This document shows positions 17,259-26,802 of a DNA stretch of 58,977 nucleotides, in pieces. The notes under the pieces were generated by a model that was given only the letters and a program-made list of their open reading frames with translations, did no database searches and was not told where the DNA came from. Each line of letters begins with the position of its first letter. Position 1 is the stretch's first letter. Origin of the DNA: Sphingomonas sp. GTDB taxonomy: Bacteria > Pseudomonadota > Alphaproteobacteria > Sphingomonadales > Sphingomonadaceae. The stretch lies in contig NZ_JANYGG010000071.1 in NCBI RefSeq assembly GCF_025362505.1, forward strand, positions 1 to 58,977. Reading direction: 5' to 3'. The position numbers were made by a program, and so were the translations under genes.

Positions 17259-17645
17259 TCAGCCCGCGAGTGCCTCGACGATTGCGGGGGTGACGCGGTC
17301 GATGGTGTACGGCTTGTCGATCATCGGGACGGCGGCGAACTCGGCCGGCGGTGGGTCGATATAGCCACCCGAAGCGATGACGAACGGGATACCCTTGGCG
17401 CGAAGGTCGGTCGCGACCGGCCAGACGTATTCGCCCTTGAGGTTGACGTCGAGAATGGCAAGGTCGAAGCCTCCTTCCGCGACGGCGGTGCGAGCCTCGT
17501 CGACGCTCTCGCAGATCCCCTTGACCTTGTGGCCGAGCGAATCGAGGAAGTCCTCGAGCATCATCGCGATGAGCGGCTCATCCTCGACGATCAATATAGT
17601 GTGCTGCGTCCCCACGATATGCTGCAATAGCAGCCGTTTGGCCAC
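17259..17645 (-). CDS. Single-domain response regulator (FAT GUY-like receiver)
   Basis: This is a stand-alone receiver domain of about 118-128 residues with the acidic pair in ILIVEDEP, the phosphoacceptor in LAILDVNLKGE, a PFVIASGGY segment at the alpha4-beta5 switch position and DKPYT as the conserved lysine. The switch segment resembles the FAT GUY motif of alphaproteobacterial single-domain receivers, some of which (such as SdrG) feed the general stress response; assignment to that circuit is inference. Starts possible are TTG 17651, GTG 17645 and GTG 17615; the last gives the usual receiver N terminus. It lies directly downstream of cckA and is probably cotranscribed with it. Confidence 0.82.
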   Translation of the reverse strand: MAKRLLLQHIVGTQHTILIVEDEPLIAMMLEDFLDSLGHKVKGICESVDEARTAVAEGGFDLAILDVNLKGEYVWPVATDLRAKGIPFVIASGGYIDPPPAEFAAVPMIDKPYTIDRVTPAIVEALAG

Positions 17646-17657
17646 ACGCAAGCGGGG

Positions 17658-20033
17658 TTATTTCGCACTCAAAACCTTGCGCGCCGCCTCGGCCAGTTCC
17701 TGGACCGAGAACGGCTTAGGCAGGAAGGCGACATTGTCGATGTCGATCGAATTCCTCAGCTGCTCCTCGGCATAGCCCGACATGAACAGGATCGGCAGGT
17801 TGGGCCGCGACTTGCGCGCCTTGCGGACCATCGTCGGGCCGTCCATCAGCGGCATGACGACGTCGCTGATCAGCAGCTCGATCGGTTCGCCGCGGTTGAT
17901 CACCTCGAGCGCCTCCTCGCCATTGGTCGCGGTAATGACGGTGTAGCCGTGGCGGGTCAGCGCGCGCTCGGCGACAGTGCGGACCATCGGCTCGTCCTCG
18001 ACCAGCAGGACGGTACCGGTGCCCCATAGCTCGCCGTCCTGCGGCTTGGCGGCGCGCGGGGCGCTCGCCTCGCCCTTTTCGGCGGCGTGGACCGGGAAAT
18101 AGATGGTGAAGCGGGTGCCCTTGCCGACCTTGCTGTCGGCGAAGATGAAGCCGCCCGACTGCTTGACGATGCCATAGACGGTCGACAGCCCGAGCCCCGT
18201 GCCCTTGCCTACTTCCTTGGTGGTGAAAAAGGGTTCGAACACCTTGCCGAGGATGCCGGGCGCGATACCGGTGCCGGTGTCCTCGACCGAGATCGCCGAA
18301 TAGGCTGCGGTGGGGAGGATGTCCGAGCCGAGCTCGGCGACCTGGTCGGCGCTGACGGCGTAGGTCTGGATCGACAGCACACCGCCGCCTTTCGACATCA
18401 TGGCGTCGCGGGCGTTGACGGCGAGGTTGACGATGACCTGCTCGAGCTGGCCGGGATCGGCACGGACCGAACCGAGGTCGCGGCCATGCTTGAGCTGAAG
18501 CTCGACCGTCTCGCCGAGCAGGCGCTTGAGGAGATGCGACACTTCCGAGACGACATCGGGCAGTTGGAGGACCTGCGGGCGGAGGGTCTGCTGGCGGGAG
18601 AAAGCGAGCAGCTGGCGGGTCAGGCCGGCGGCGCGGTTGGAGTTGGAGCGGATCTGCTGAATGTCGTCATAGTCGCTGTCGCCCGGCGTGTGGCGCATCA
18701 GCATGAGGTCACAGTGGCCGATGATCGCGGTCAGGATGTTGTTGAAATCATGTGCAACACCGCCCGCCAATTGCCCGACCGCCTGCATCTTGGTGGCCTG
18801 CGCGACCTGGCGCTTGAGCTTGGCCTCCTCGCTATTGTCCTTGAGCAGCAGCAGCACCGCCGCGTCGCCGAGGCCGCGCAAGCCGGCGATGGTCAGCGCG
18901 ACCGGCTCGGCGGGCTGGGAGGCGAGACGGACCGCGAGATCGCCCGACATCGCCGGCCCGCGGGCATTGCGTCGAATCGCATCGGCGACCGCGCCCTTGT
19001 CGTCCTTGACGACAAGATCGCCGGGATAGGCGGGGAGCGATCCCTTGAGGCCCCCGGCAGTGTGAAATGTCTTGTTCGCCGTGATGAAGCGCCCGTCGCG
19101 ATCGACCAGCGCGAGGCCGACCGGGAGCACGTCAAGCAGCGCCTGAAGGTTGGCGCCCACTGCGTTGTTACCTGCCAATTCGCCTTGCTCGAACAGCAGG
19201 AAGGTGCCGGCGGCACTGTTCGTCGTCGGATCGATCGGGACGAGCACGGCGCGTAATGGTCCACCCTGTTCGCCCTCGGCAACGAGGCGCGCGCAATTGT
19301 CATCGCCAAGGTCGACGAGGTCGGCGAACAGCGGTGCCTCGGCCCCGGCACCAGCGGCGATGGCGCGATCAGTAAACAACTTGTTGGCGCCCAGCACTCG
19401 GCCATCATGATCGACGAAAGCCGCCAACACCCCGGCGCTGGCAAGCCGGCTTCCGGCTGCCCCGGCAATGCGGCGAGCGCCAACGCTGATCGGATCTGGC
19501 TGCAGTTTACAGGGGAAGCGCCATAGCAAAAGGTCACCGCGCGCGCCTGCTCGCTCGATGTCGACCGGGCTGTCGGGATCGAGCGCGGCGCTGGCCGATC
19601 CGTCGCGCCATGCGATCGCCTTCGCCTCGGCTAGCGCAGAGTCGCCAAGCGAGAGCGGCGACGGGGCATCCGGAAAGCGGTCGCGATAGGCGGGATTGGC
19701 GACGAGGATGCGGGCGTCGCCGTCGGTCAGCACGGCGGCGTCGCCCAGCAACGACAACGTCATCCCGAGCAGCGAAAGGTCGGGCACCGCGACCGCTTCC
19801 GCAGCCGGGATACGCGCGCCGCGCCGCTCGAGGACGAACACGGCTACCAGCATCGCGACGAAGCCGGCGAAGAACAGCAGCGCGAACCGCGGTGCGCCGA
19901 TCACCCAGAATAGAACCGCCCCACTCGCCGCCGCCGCCGCGACCAGCGCCGGCACCAGCCAGCGCTGACCGCTGTCAAGCGCGCCTCCTTCGAGGAGGCG
20001 GGCGTCAAGCGGGGCGAGCGATTTTTGGAGCAC
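17658..20033 (-). CDS. cckA: Cell-cycle hybrid histidine kinase CckA
   Basis: CckA is the bifunctional membrane kinase/phosphatase at the top of the CckA-ChpT-CtrA phosphorelay. The 791-residue protein has two N-terminal transmembrane helices (about 26-46 and 49-68), PAS-like sensor regions (one ends near residue 400), the phosphoacceptor histidine in QLAGGVAHDFNNILTAIIGH (about residue 428), HATPase boxes (VNLAVNARDAM, VEDTGTGIAPG, GTGLGLSTVYG) and a C-terminal receiver with phosphoacceptor in LLISDVVMPLMDG (about 722) and the PKPFS lysine. The GTG at 20033 lies 3 nt after the M13 peptidase stop, so the two are coupled. ChpT is also in this window. Confidence 0.93.
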   Translation of the reverse strand: MLQKSLAPLDARLLEGGALDSGQRWLVPALVAAAAASGAVLFWVIGAPRFALLFFAGFVAMLVAVFVLERRGARIPAAEAVAVPDLSLLGMTLSLLGDAAVLTDGDARILVANPAYRDRFPDAPSPLSLGDSALAEAKAIAWRDGSASAALDPDSPVDIERAGARGDLLLWRFPCKLQPDPISVGARRIAGAAGSRLASAGVLAAFVDHDGRVLGANKLFTDRAIAAGAGAEAPLFADLVDLGDDNCARLVAEGEQGGPLRAVLVPIDPTTNSAAGTFLLFEQGELAGNNAVGANLQALLDVLPVGLALVDRDGRFITANKTFHTAGGLKGSLPAYPGDLVVKDDKGAVADAIRRNARGPAMSGDLAVRLASQPAEPVALTIAGLRGLGDAAVLLLLKDNSEEAKLKRQVAQATKMQAVGQLAGGVAHDFNNILTAIIGHCDLMLMRHTPGDSDYDDIQQIRSNSNRAAGLTRQLLAFSRQQTLRPQVLQLPDVVSEVSHLLKRLLGETVELQLKHGRDLGSVRADPGQLEQVIVNLAVNARDAMMSKGGGVLSIQTYAVSADQVAELGSDILPTAAYSAISVEDTGTGIAPGILGKVFEPFFTTKEVGKGTGLGLSTVYGIVKQSGGFIFADSKVGKGTRFTIYFPVHAAEKGEASAPRAAKPQDGELWGTGTVLLVEDEPMVRTVAERALTRHGYTVITATNGEEALEVINRGEPIELLISDVVMPLMDGPTMVRKARKSRPNLPILFMSGYAEEQLRNSIDIDNVAFLPKPFSVQELAEAARKVLSAK

Positions 20034-20036
20034 TCC

Positions 20037-22115
20037 CTACCAGATACGCACCCGCTGGCTTGGCGCAAGGTAAAGCTTCTGCCCAGGCTGGGCGCCGAAC
20101 GCCGAATACCACGGGTCCATGTTGCGCACGACGTTACCGCGCTGCTCGTTTGGCGAGTGCGGATCGGTCAGCAGCCGCTGGCGCGCGGCCTCCTCACGAA
20201 TATTCTGGCGCCAGACCTGCGCCCAGCCGAGGTAAAAGCGCTGATCGCCGGTAGTGCCGTCGATCACCGGCGAGGCCGCGCCGCCCAACGAAGCGAGATA
20301 GGCGTCGTGGGCGACCGCTAGCCCGGCGAGGTCGGCGACATTCTCGCCCATCGTCAGCTTGCCCTGGACGTGGACGCCCGGAAACGGCTCGTAGGCGTCA
20401 TACTGCTTGCCGAGCGCGTCGAGGCGCGCCTGGAAGGCGGTCGTGTCAGTCGGAGTCCACCACTTCACCAGCTTGCCAGTCAGGTCGTACTTGGCGCCCT
20501 GGTCGTCGAAGTGATGACTCATCTCATGGCCAATCACCGCGCCGATCCCGCCATAGTTGACCGCCGGGTCGGCGTTGGGGTCGAAGAACGGTGGCTGGAG
20601 GATCGCGGCCGGGAAGACAATCTCGACCATGCCGAAGTTGGCGTAGGCGTTGACCTCCATCGGGGTCATCCCCCATTCCCAGCGGTAGATGGGCTGGCCA
20701 AGCTTGCCGATGTTATAGCCATGCTCGAATCGCGCCGAGCGCATCGCGTTGCCGAGCGCATCGTCGCGGCGAACCTCGAGACCCGAGAAATCGCGCCAGC
20801 GATCGGGGTAACCAATTTTCGGCGTGAAGGCGGCGAGCTTGGCATGCGCGCGCACCTTGGTCTGGGCGCTCATCCAATCAAGCGTATCGATGCGCCGGTC
20901 CATCGCCGCGACGACATTCTTGACCAGCGCGTCGGCCGACGCCTTGGTTTCAGGCGGAAAATAGCGCTGGACGTATATCTTGCTGACCTCGTCGCTGAGC
21001 GCGCCGGTGGTGAACTCGACGCCGCGTTTCCAGCGGACCTGCTGTTCGGGCGTGCCCGACAGGACGGTCCCGTAGAAAGCGAAATTCTCCTTGTCGAACG
21101 CCGACGGGAGATAGTCGGCATATGCGTCGAGCGAGCGGACCAAAAGCTGGTCCTTGAGCACGGCAAGCGGGGTCGCGGCGATCAGCCGAGCGGTGCCGCC
21201 GATTGCGCTCGGCTGGGCGACGATGACGCTGTCGACGGCGGTGCCATTGGCCGCGAACATCGAACGGAAGTCGAAGCCCGGAGCGGTCCGGGCGAGATCG
21301 GCTACGGTCAGCTTATTGTAGGTCTTGTCGGCGTCGCGGCTGTCGATGCGCGTCCAGTGCGCCTTCGCCAAACCGGTTTCGAAGGCGAGGACGGCGGCGG
21401 CACGGGCGGCCGCATTGGGCTGCCCGGCGAGGCTCATCATCGTGGTCAGATGAGTGAGATATTTCGCGCGAGTATTGGCGAGCTTGGCGTCGGTTGAGAG
21501 ATAATAGTCGCGGTCGGGCAGGCCGAGGCCCGATTGAGAGACGCCGAGCACGTAAATTTCGGGGTTCTTGTCGTCCTGGCCGACTCTGGTCGCGAACGGG
21601 GTCGTAATGCCGAGGGCGGCGGCCATGGCATAGAGCGGGGCGAGTTGGGCCTTCGAACCGACCGCGGCGATTTCGCCCAGCCACGGGTTGATCGGAGCGA
21701 GGCCCTTCGCCTCGATCCCGGCGGTGTCGAGGAAGGCGGTGAAGGCCGAGCCGATCTTGCTGTCGGGGTCGGCGGCGGCCTGCTCGAGGATGCCGTGGGT
21801 GCGCTGCTTCGACAGGTCGTCGAGCAGGTTGAAGCTGCCGTAACTCGACTTGTCGGCGGGGATCGCGGTCGTGCTCGACCAGGCGCCGTTGGCGAACTGA
21901 TAGAAATTATCGCCCGGCAAGACGCTGCGCTCCATGCCAGCCGCGTCAAACCCGAACGTGCCGATCTGCGAACGCGGCGCCGGGGGTGCGGCGGGGACGG
22001 CCTCGCTGATCTGGGAGGGCGGCGACAACGGGGCTGCCACCATCGTGGTGCAGCCGGCAAGGATGGTCGTCGCGGCAAGCGCGGTGGCGAGGCGATAGGT
22101 CAAGGCAGTCCCCAT
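20037..22115 (-). CDS. M13-family zinc metallopeptidase, lipoprotein
   Basis: The 692-residue enzyme belongs to the neprilysin-like M13 family. A signal peptide ends in the lipobox LAGC (C22), so it is probably an anchored periplasmic lipoprotein. The zinc site is visible as GHEMSHHFDD (about residue 530) with the downstream ENVADLAGLAVA glutamate, and the CxxW-like C terminus is replaced by the common bacterial end PSQRVRIW. It likely degrades peptides in the periplasm. The ATG at 22115 places the signal peptide at the N terminus; the frame is open further up to 22178 without a better site. It immediately precedes cckA in the same transcript. Confidence 0.9.
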   Translation of the reverse strand: MGTALTYRLATALAATTILAGCTTMVAAPLSPPSQISEAVPAAPPAPRSQIGTFGFDAAGMERSVLPGDNFYQFANGAWSSTTAIPADKSSYGSFNLLDDLSKQRTHGILEQAAADPDSKIGSAFTAFLDTAGIEAKGLAPINPWLGEIAAVGSKAQLAPLYAMAAALGITTPFATRVGQDDKNPEIYVLGVSQSGLGLPDRDYYLSTDAKLANTRAKYLTHLTTMMSLAGQPNAAARAAAVLAFETGLAKAHWTRIDSRDADKTYNKLTVADLARTAPGFDFRSMFAANGTAVDSVIVAQPSAIGGTARLIAATPLAVLKDQLLVRSLDAYADYLPSAFDKENFAFYGTVLSGTPEQQVRWKRGVEFTTGALSDEVSKIYVQRYFPPETKASADALVKNVVAAMDRRIDTLDWMSAQTKVRAHAKLAAFTPKIGYPDRWRDFSGLEVRRDDALGNAMRSARFEHGYNIGKLGQPIYRWEWGMTPMEVNAYANFGMVEIVFPAAILQPPFFDPNADPAVNYGGIGAVIGHEMSHHFDDQGAKYDLTGKLVKWWTPTDTTAFQARLDALGKQYDAYEPFPGVHVQGKLTMGENVADLAGLAVAHDAYLASLGGAASPVIDGTTGDQRFYLGWAQVWRQNIREEAARQRLLTDPHSPNEQRGNVVRNMDPWYSAFGAQPGQKLYLAPSQRVRIW

Positions 22116-22187
22116 GAAAACAGAGCGATTGACATGTCTTTGTCGCGTAACATGAGCGCGCGGTGAAGCGCTCGACAAACCGCTATG

Positions 22188-22745
22188 CTAGTTCGACGAA
22201 CGGCGCTCGAAACGGCGCAAAGCGCGGCGGGCGCTGTACTTGCTGGTAATCCAGCGGCGCCAGAAGAAGGCGCTGCCTACATAGCCGACCGACGCGGCGG
22301 TGGCGGCGATGGTCAGGATACCGAGCGCGATCGGCCCCGAAGCGTGGTGGATCCAGAACAGAAAGCGGGCAATCTCTCCCGAGACCTGCGCGGCTGCTGC
22401 GGGATCGACGTCGGCGCCGCGACGCAGCTCCCACTTGCCGATCTGGTAAGCCGCCGCATACATCGGGACAATGGTCAGCGGGTTGACGACCAGCGTCAGC
22501 GAAGCGGCAATCGCGATATTTGCCCGCGCCGGCACCGCCAGCAGCGCCGCGACAAAAACGTGCATGAACGGAATGATGATTCCGATGCCGAGGCCGAGCG
22601 CGACCGCGCGCGGCACCGAGCGGTGGTTCATCCGCCACAAATTCGGTTGGCTGAGCGGGCCGGCGAACGGGCGCAGCAGCCGATGCTCGCCGATCGTTTC
22701 GCGGGTCGGGATATGACGGAGGAAGAAGGCCCTGACGGTGCTCAT
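22188..22745 (-). CDS. DUF2062 membrane protein
   Basis: The 185-residue protein matches the DUF2062 family: a cationic N terminus with NLWRMNHRSVPRAVALGLGIG, followed by predicted transmembrane segments around IIIPFMHVFVAALLAV, IAIAASLTLVVNPLTIVPMY and IALGILTIAATAASVGYV. The first two hydrophobic segments with the NPLT turn are the family hallmark. No biochemical function is known. It starts 4 nt after the smpB stop codon, so the two genes are very probably cotranscribed. Confidence 0.85.
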   Translation of the reverse strand: MSTVRAFFLRHIPTRETIGEHRLLRPFAGPLSQPNLWRMNHRSVPRAVALGLGIGIIIPFMHVFVAALLAVPARANIAIAASLTLVVNPLTIVPMYAAAYQIGKWELRRGADVDPAAAAQVSGEIARFLFWIHHASGPIALGILTIAATAASVGYVGSAFFWRRWITSKYSARRALRRFERRSSN

Positions 22746-22749
22746 CGGG

Positions 22750-23235
22750 TCAGGAATCGTGGCGGAGCAGGCGGCCCTGCTCGCGCTTCCAGTCGCGCTC
22801 CTTCTCGACCTCCCGCTTGTCGTGCATTTTCTTGCCCCGCGCGATCGCCAATTCGACTTTGGCCCGACCGCTCGAGTTAAAATAGATTGATAGCGGGACG
22901 AGGGTAAGTCCCTGCCGGTTCACCGCGCCATACAATTTCGCGATCTCGCGGCACTTGAGCAACAGCTTGCGCTTGCGCCGCGGCTCGTGGTTCATCCGGT
23001 TGCCGTGCGAATATTCGGGGATCGACGAGTTGACGAGGAACACCTCGGCATTTTCGACCATCGCATAGCTTTCGGCGATCGAGCCCTCGCCGATGCGCAG
23101 CGCCTTGACCTCGGTGCCCTTGAGCTCGATCCCGACCTCGTAGCGTTCCTCGACATAATAGTCATAGCGCGCGCGCCGGTTCTCGGCGACGACCTTGACC
23201 TTGTCGAACGGGGTAGGAAGCGGCTTGCCCATCAC
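22750..23235 (-). CDS. smpB: SsrA-binding protein SmpB
   Basis: SmpB binds tmRNA and delivers it to stalled ribosomes for trans-translation. The 161-residue protein shows the OB-fold motifs ([32 protein letters not shown] region), the [23 protein letters not shown] segment and the basic C-terminal tail [20 protein letters not shown] that reads the empty mRNA channel. GTG 23235 and ATG 23232 are adjacent starts. It lies 42 nt downstream of the dapA-type gene. The tmRNA gene itself was not seen in this window. Confidence 0.95.
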   Translation of the reverse strand: MMGKPLPTPFDKVKVVAENRRARYDYYVEERYEVGIELKGTEVKALRIGEGSIAESYAMVENAEVFLVNSSIPEYSHGNRMNHEPRRKRKLLLKCREIAKLYGAVNRQGLTLVPLSIYFNSSGRAKVELAIARGKKMHDKREVEKERDWKREQGRLLRHDS

Positions 23236-23277
23236 GCGGCCAGATAGGGCGGTGTGGGGCTGAGCGCCAGTGCCGGG

Positions 23278-24156
23278 CTAGATTAGTCCGGCATGCTTGA
23301 GGGCCGCATCGACGATCTTTCTACTTTCGGCCGACGGTTCGGTGAGCGGCAGGCGCAGCTCGGTCGAGAAGCCGGGGCGGACGCGGCTGAGGGCATATTT
23401 GGCGGGGCCGGGCGACGCATCGCTGAACAGGGCGACGTGGAGCGGATAGAGCCGGTCCTGGAGGCCAAGCGCGTCGTCCCAGCGGCCTTCGAGCGTTGCC
23501 GCGTGCAACTCGGCGCAAAGCTTGGGCGCGACATTGGCGCTGACCGAGATGCACCCCACGCCGCCCATCGCATTGAAGGCCAGTGCCGTTTCGTCATTGC
23601 CCGAAAGCTGGCAAAAACCGGTGCCGCAGGCCAGTCGCTGGGCGGTCACTCGCCCGAGGTTGCCGGTGGCGTCCTTGATCCCGACCACCGAGGGCAGCTT
23701 CGCCACCTCGGCGAGTGTCTCGACCCAGATGTCGGAGGCGGTGCGCGACGGAACATTATAGACGATCATCGGCAGCGGCGAAGCGGCGGCAAGCGCCTCG
23801 AAATGCGCCAGCAGCCCGGCTTGGCTCGGCTTGTTGTAATAAGGCAGCACAATCAGCGCGGCGTCCGCCCCCATGCCGGCGGCGACGCGCATATGCTCGA
23901 TCGCGGTGGCGGTGTTGTTGCTACCGCAGCCGGCGATGACCGGCACCCTGCCCCTGGCCTGCTCGATGGTTATCTCGAACAGGCGATGCTGCTCTTCGTG
24001 ACCGAGGGTCGCGACTTCGCCGGTCGTCCCGCAGGGCACGAGGCCGGTCGATCCTTGCTCGATCTGCCACTCAACGAAGACTCGGAACGCCTCTTCATCG
24101 ACACGGCCTGCCGCAAAAGGGGTCACCAAGGCGGGTATCGACCCGGAAAACATCAT
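23278..24156 (-). CDS. dapA: 4-hydroxy-tetrahydrodipicolinate synthase
   Basis: DapA condenses pyruvate and aspartate semialdehyde in the lysine and diaminopimelate pathway. The 292-residue TIM-barrel protein has the substrate motif PCGTTGE, the Schiff-base lysine K161 in GIKDATGNLGR and the catalytic tyrosine Y133 in VYNVPSRT, and the length is standard. ATG 24156 is preceded by AAAAGGA; the frame further upstream is unrelated. It is the first gene of the smpB transcript and diverges from the transglycosylase gene. Family members with other substrates exist, but all DapA signature residues are kept. Confidence 0.93.
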   Translation of the reverse strand: MMFSGSIPALVTPFAAGRVDEEAFRVFVEWQIEQGSTGLVPCGTTGEVATLGHEEQHRLFEITIEQARGRVPVIAGCGSNNTATAIEHMRVAAGMGADAALIVLPYYNKPSQAGLLAHFEALAAASPLPMIVYNVPSRTASDIWVETLAEVAKLPSVVGIKDATGNLGRVTAQRLACGTGFCQLSGNDETALAFNAMGGVGCISVSANVAPKLCAELHAATLEGRWDDALGLQDRLYPLHVALFSDASPGPAKYALSRVRPGFSTELRLPLTEPSAESRKIVDAALKHAGLI

Positions 24157-24241
24157 TTTTTTCCTTTTCGTGGAGTCCCGGGAAGCATAGAGTTCGGCAG
24201 ACATTCGCCGTTGTTCACGGACTGATAAGGACCGGGCCGTC

Positions 24242-26221
24242 ATGATGTCCAGTATGAGTCGCCTTGCCTTCCTCGTTCCGCTGCTGCTTGCCACGGGCGC
24301 GAGCGGGGCGATGCAGGCCGGGCTGGTGCCGGCGGTGTCGACTCCGAGCGTTTCGCCTTCCTCGGTCGACAGCGATATCGACTATGGCTTGAGTGACTGG
24401 CGGCGGCTGCGCGGCAGCGACGGCTATGCGTTCGCCGACTATGCGCGGTTCATCATGGCCAATCCCGGCTGGCCCGGCGAGACGGCGATGCGAAGATCGG
24501 CGGAAAAGGCGATGCGCCCCGGCGAAACCCCGACGACAGTGCTCGGCTTCTTCCAGTCGGTCCAGCCGCTGACCGGCAACGGCTTCGCGCGGCTCGCGGA
24601 ATCGCTGGCGACGAGCGGGCGGGCGACCGAGGCGCTAACCGCGGCCCGGTCGGCGGTCGGGTCGGCTGACCTTGGCGCCTACGACGAGGCGAGCCTGATG
24701 GCGCGCTTTGCCGGGCAGCTTGGGTATGCCGATTTCGACCGGCGTACCGACGCGCTCCTGATCGCGCGGAAAACCAGCGATGCGACGCGGATGCTGGCGT
24801 GGAGCAGCGCCGCGCGAAGGCCGGCGTTCGCGGCGCGGATCGCGCTGCAGACCCGCGCGCTCGATTCGGAAACACAATATGGCGCGGTGGCGGCACAGGT
24901 CGCGAGCGATGCCGGCTTGTTGATGGACCGCGCTCGCTACCTGCGCGACACCGGCAACGAGGCCAGCGCGCGGTTCCTGATGGCGCGGCCGCACAGCTTC
25001 ACCGCGCGGCCGGCCAACCTGGATGCTTATCTCGACTTCGCGACGAACCTGGCGCGAAGCGCGGCAGCGGATCGACAGTATCAGACGGCCTATGACATTG
25101 CGCGGCAGGTCGATGACCTGTTCCCGGCAGGCGCGGACGTGGCGCTGCAGCCGCTCGGGGTGCGGGATGCTTATACCAACCTGACCTGGCTCGGCGGAGA
25201 AGTGGCGCTGGTTTACTTGAACCGGCCGGCCGACGCGGTTGCCTTGTTCGATCGCTATTCGCGCGGCGGGCGCTCGCTCCAGGTGCTGACCAAGGGCGCG
25301 TACTGGGCGGGACGCGCGGCGACGACTGCCGGGCGGATCACTGATGGCAATGCCTATTATGAACGGGCGGCGGCGGTGCCGGAGAGCTTTTACGGCCAGC
25401 TCGCGCTCGAGCGGCTGGGGCGGTCGGTGCCCGCACCGGGGGGGCTTCCGGCGATGCTGGCATCCGATACGCAGCGCAGCCAGTTCCAGCAGAAGCGGAT
25501 CGTCCGCGCGCTTCGCCAGCTTGGCGCAAGCGGGCGGCGGGACGAGCAGACGCTGTTCGTCCGATCGCTGTCGGAGGCGGTCAATAGCGACACCGACCGG
25601 GTGCTGACCGTCGAACTGTCACAGTCGCTCGGCCGGCCCGACCTCGCCGTGTGGACCGCGCGGTCTGCCCGGATCCAGGGCGCCACCTTCTATTACAAGC
25701 CCGCCTTCCCCGCTTACTCGGTCGGCGTCAGTGGCAAGAGCTGGTCGCTGACCCACGGTATCACGCGCCAGGAATCGAGCTTCGACCGCGACGCGATGAG
25801 CCCAGTTGGCGCGCGCGGGATGATGCAGCTGATGCCCAGGACCGCGCGCGAGCAGGCGGCGAAGATGGGCATGGCCTATGACCCCTATCGGCTGACCAGC
25901 GATCCGTCGTTCAACATGCTGCTCGGCAGCGCCTATTTCGCGCGGCTGGTCGATTATTGGGGCGGCAATTATCCGCTGGCAGTAGCAAGCTACAACGCCG
26001 GATCGGGGAATGTCCGCAAATGGATCGCGGCCAACGGAGATCCGCGCAATCCAGGGGTCGATGTGATCCGCTGGATCGAGGACATACCGTTCACCGAGAC
26101 GCGCGGTTACGTCCAGCGGGTGCTCGAGAACAGCGTGGTCTATGACCGGCTGAACCCGACGCCGATGGCGGCCGGGCCGGTCCACCTGTCGCAATATCTC
26201 GGCAAATCGCGGCCGGGTTGA
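24242..26221 (+). CDS. Soluble lytic murein transglycosylase (GH23)
   Basis: The enzyme cleaves the MurNAc-GlcNAc bond of peptidoglycan with formation of 1,6-anhydro ends. The 659-residue protein has a Sec signal peptide (about 1-25), a long alpha-superhelical region of TPR-like helices (about 50-480) and a C-terminal SLT domain with the catalytic glutamate near residue 511 in ITRQESSFD, then SPVGARGMMQLMP and VASYNAGSGNV. The order matches Slt70. Its TGA overlaps the ATG of the GreB-type gene by one base, implying coupling. The AmpD-like amidase at 995-1675 could act on its products. Confidence 0.9.
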   Translation: MMSSMSRLAFLVPLLLATGASGAMQAGLVPAVSTPSVSPSSVDSDIDYGLSDWRRLRGSDGYAFADYARFIMANPGWPGETAMRRSAEKAMRPGETPTTVLGFFQSVQPLTGNGFARLAESLATSGRATEALTAARSAVGSADLGAYDEASLMARFAGQLGYADFDRRTDALLIARKTSDATRMLAWSSAARRPAFAARIALQTRALDSETQYGAVAAQVASDAGLLMDRARYLRDTGNEASARFLMARPHSFTARPANLDAYLDFATNLARSAAADRQYQTAYDIARQVDDLFPAGADVALQPLGVRDAYTNLTWLGGEVALVYLNRPADAVALFDRYSRGGRSLQVLTKGAYWAGRAATTAGRITDGNAYYERAAAVPESFYGQLALERLGRSVPAPGGLPAMLASDTQRSQFQQKRIVRALRQLGASGRRDEQTLFVRSLSEAVNSDTDRVLTVELSQSLGRPDLAVWTARSARIQGATFYYKPAFPAYSVGVSGKSWSLTHGITRQESSFDRDAMSPVGARGMMQLMPRTAREQAAKMGMAYDPYRLTSDPSFNMLLGSAYFARLVDYWGGNYPLAVASYNAGSGNVRKWIAANGDPRNPGVDVIRWIEDIPFTETRGYVQRVLENSVVYDRLNPTPMAAGPVHLSQYLGKSRPG

Positions 26222-26730
26222 TGGCCGATAATGAGGAGGGTGGCCGCCCTCCCCGCCTCATCACCCCGGCGGGCTTCGCGAGGATTCGCGCCGAATACAC
26301 GCAATTGTTCGGGACCGAGCGGCCCAAGCTGGTCGAGACGATTTCATGGGCAGCGGGCAATGGCGACCGGTCGGAGAATGGCGACTACATCTATGGCCGC
26401 AAGCGGCTCCGCGAGATCGACCGGCGGATTAGCTACCTGTCGCGGGTGATGAAGCACGCCAGCGTGGTCGATCCGGCGGCGCAGGTCGAGCGCGATCGGG
26501 TGCGGTTCGGGGCGACGGTCGAGCTGGCCGACGAGGATGACGAGCGGCGCGTGCTCACATTGGTCGGCGAGGACGAGGCCGACGCCACCGCAGGGATGAT
26601 CAACTGGACCGCGCCGATTGCCCGCGCATTGATTGGCGCCAAGATCGGCGACGAGCGGACGGTGATCCTGCCCGCCGGCGAGAAAAGCTACGGGGTCGTT
26701 TCTATCGACTACCCGACCCCGCGCGGTTAG
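26221..26730 (+). CDS. greB: Transcript cleavage/elongation factor GreB-type
   Basis: Gre factors insert a coiled coil into the RNA polymerase secondary channel and rescue backtracked complexes. The 169-residue protein has the N-terminal coiled coil with the acidic tip (ERPKLVETISWAAGNGDRSENGDY) and the C-terminal FKBP-like domain (TLVGEDEADATAGMINWTAPIARALIGAKIGDE). The DRSENGDYIYGRKRLREIDRR segment favours GreB over GreA. The ATG shares an A with the slt stop codon (TGATG), so the two are translationally coupled. A nested inverted repeat follows the stop codon. Confidence 0.9.
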   Translation: MADNEEGGRPPRLITPAGFARIRAEYTQLFGTERPKLVETISWAAGNGDRSENGDYIYGRKRLREIDRRISYLSRVMKHASVVDPAAQVERDRVRFGATVELADEDDERRVLTLVGEDEADATAGMINWTAPIARALIGAKIGDERTVILPAGEKSYGVVSIDYPTPRG

Positions 26731-26740
26731 ACCTTTGCTT

Positions 26741-26802
26741 AGAGGCTGATTCACGCTTTCGGAGGAAGCGCCGAGCGCTTCCTCCTCAAACGATCAGCCT
26801 CT
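26741..26802. terminator. Nested inverted repeat between convergent genes
   Basis: An outer perfect 10-bp pair AGAGGCTGAT (26741-26750) / ATCAGCCTCT (26793-26802) encloses an inner perfect 10-bp hairpin GGAGGAAGCG (26761-26770) - CCGAG - CGCTTCCTCC (26776-26785). It separates the convergent greB and SPOR/TPR genes and overlaps the latter's stop codon. No T-run follows on either strand, so a factor-independent bidirectional terminator or a dispersed repeat are both possible. Confidence 0.5.
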
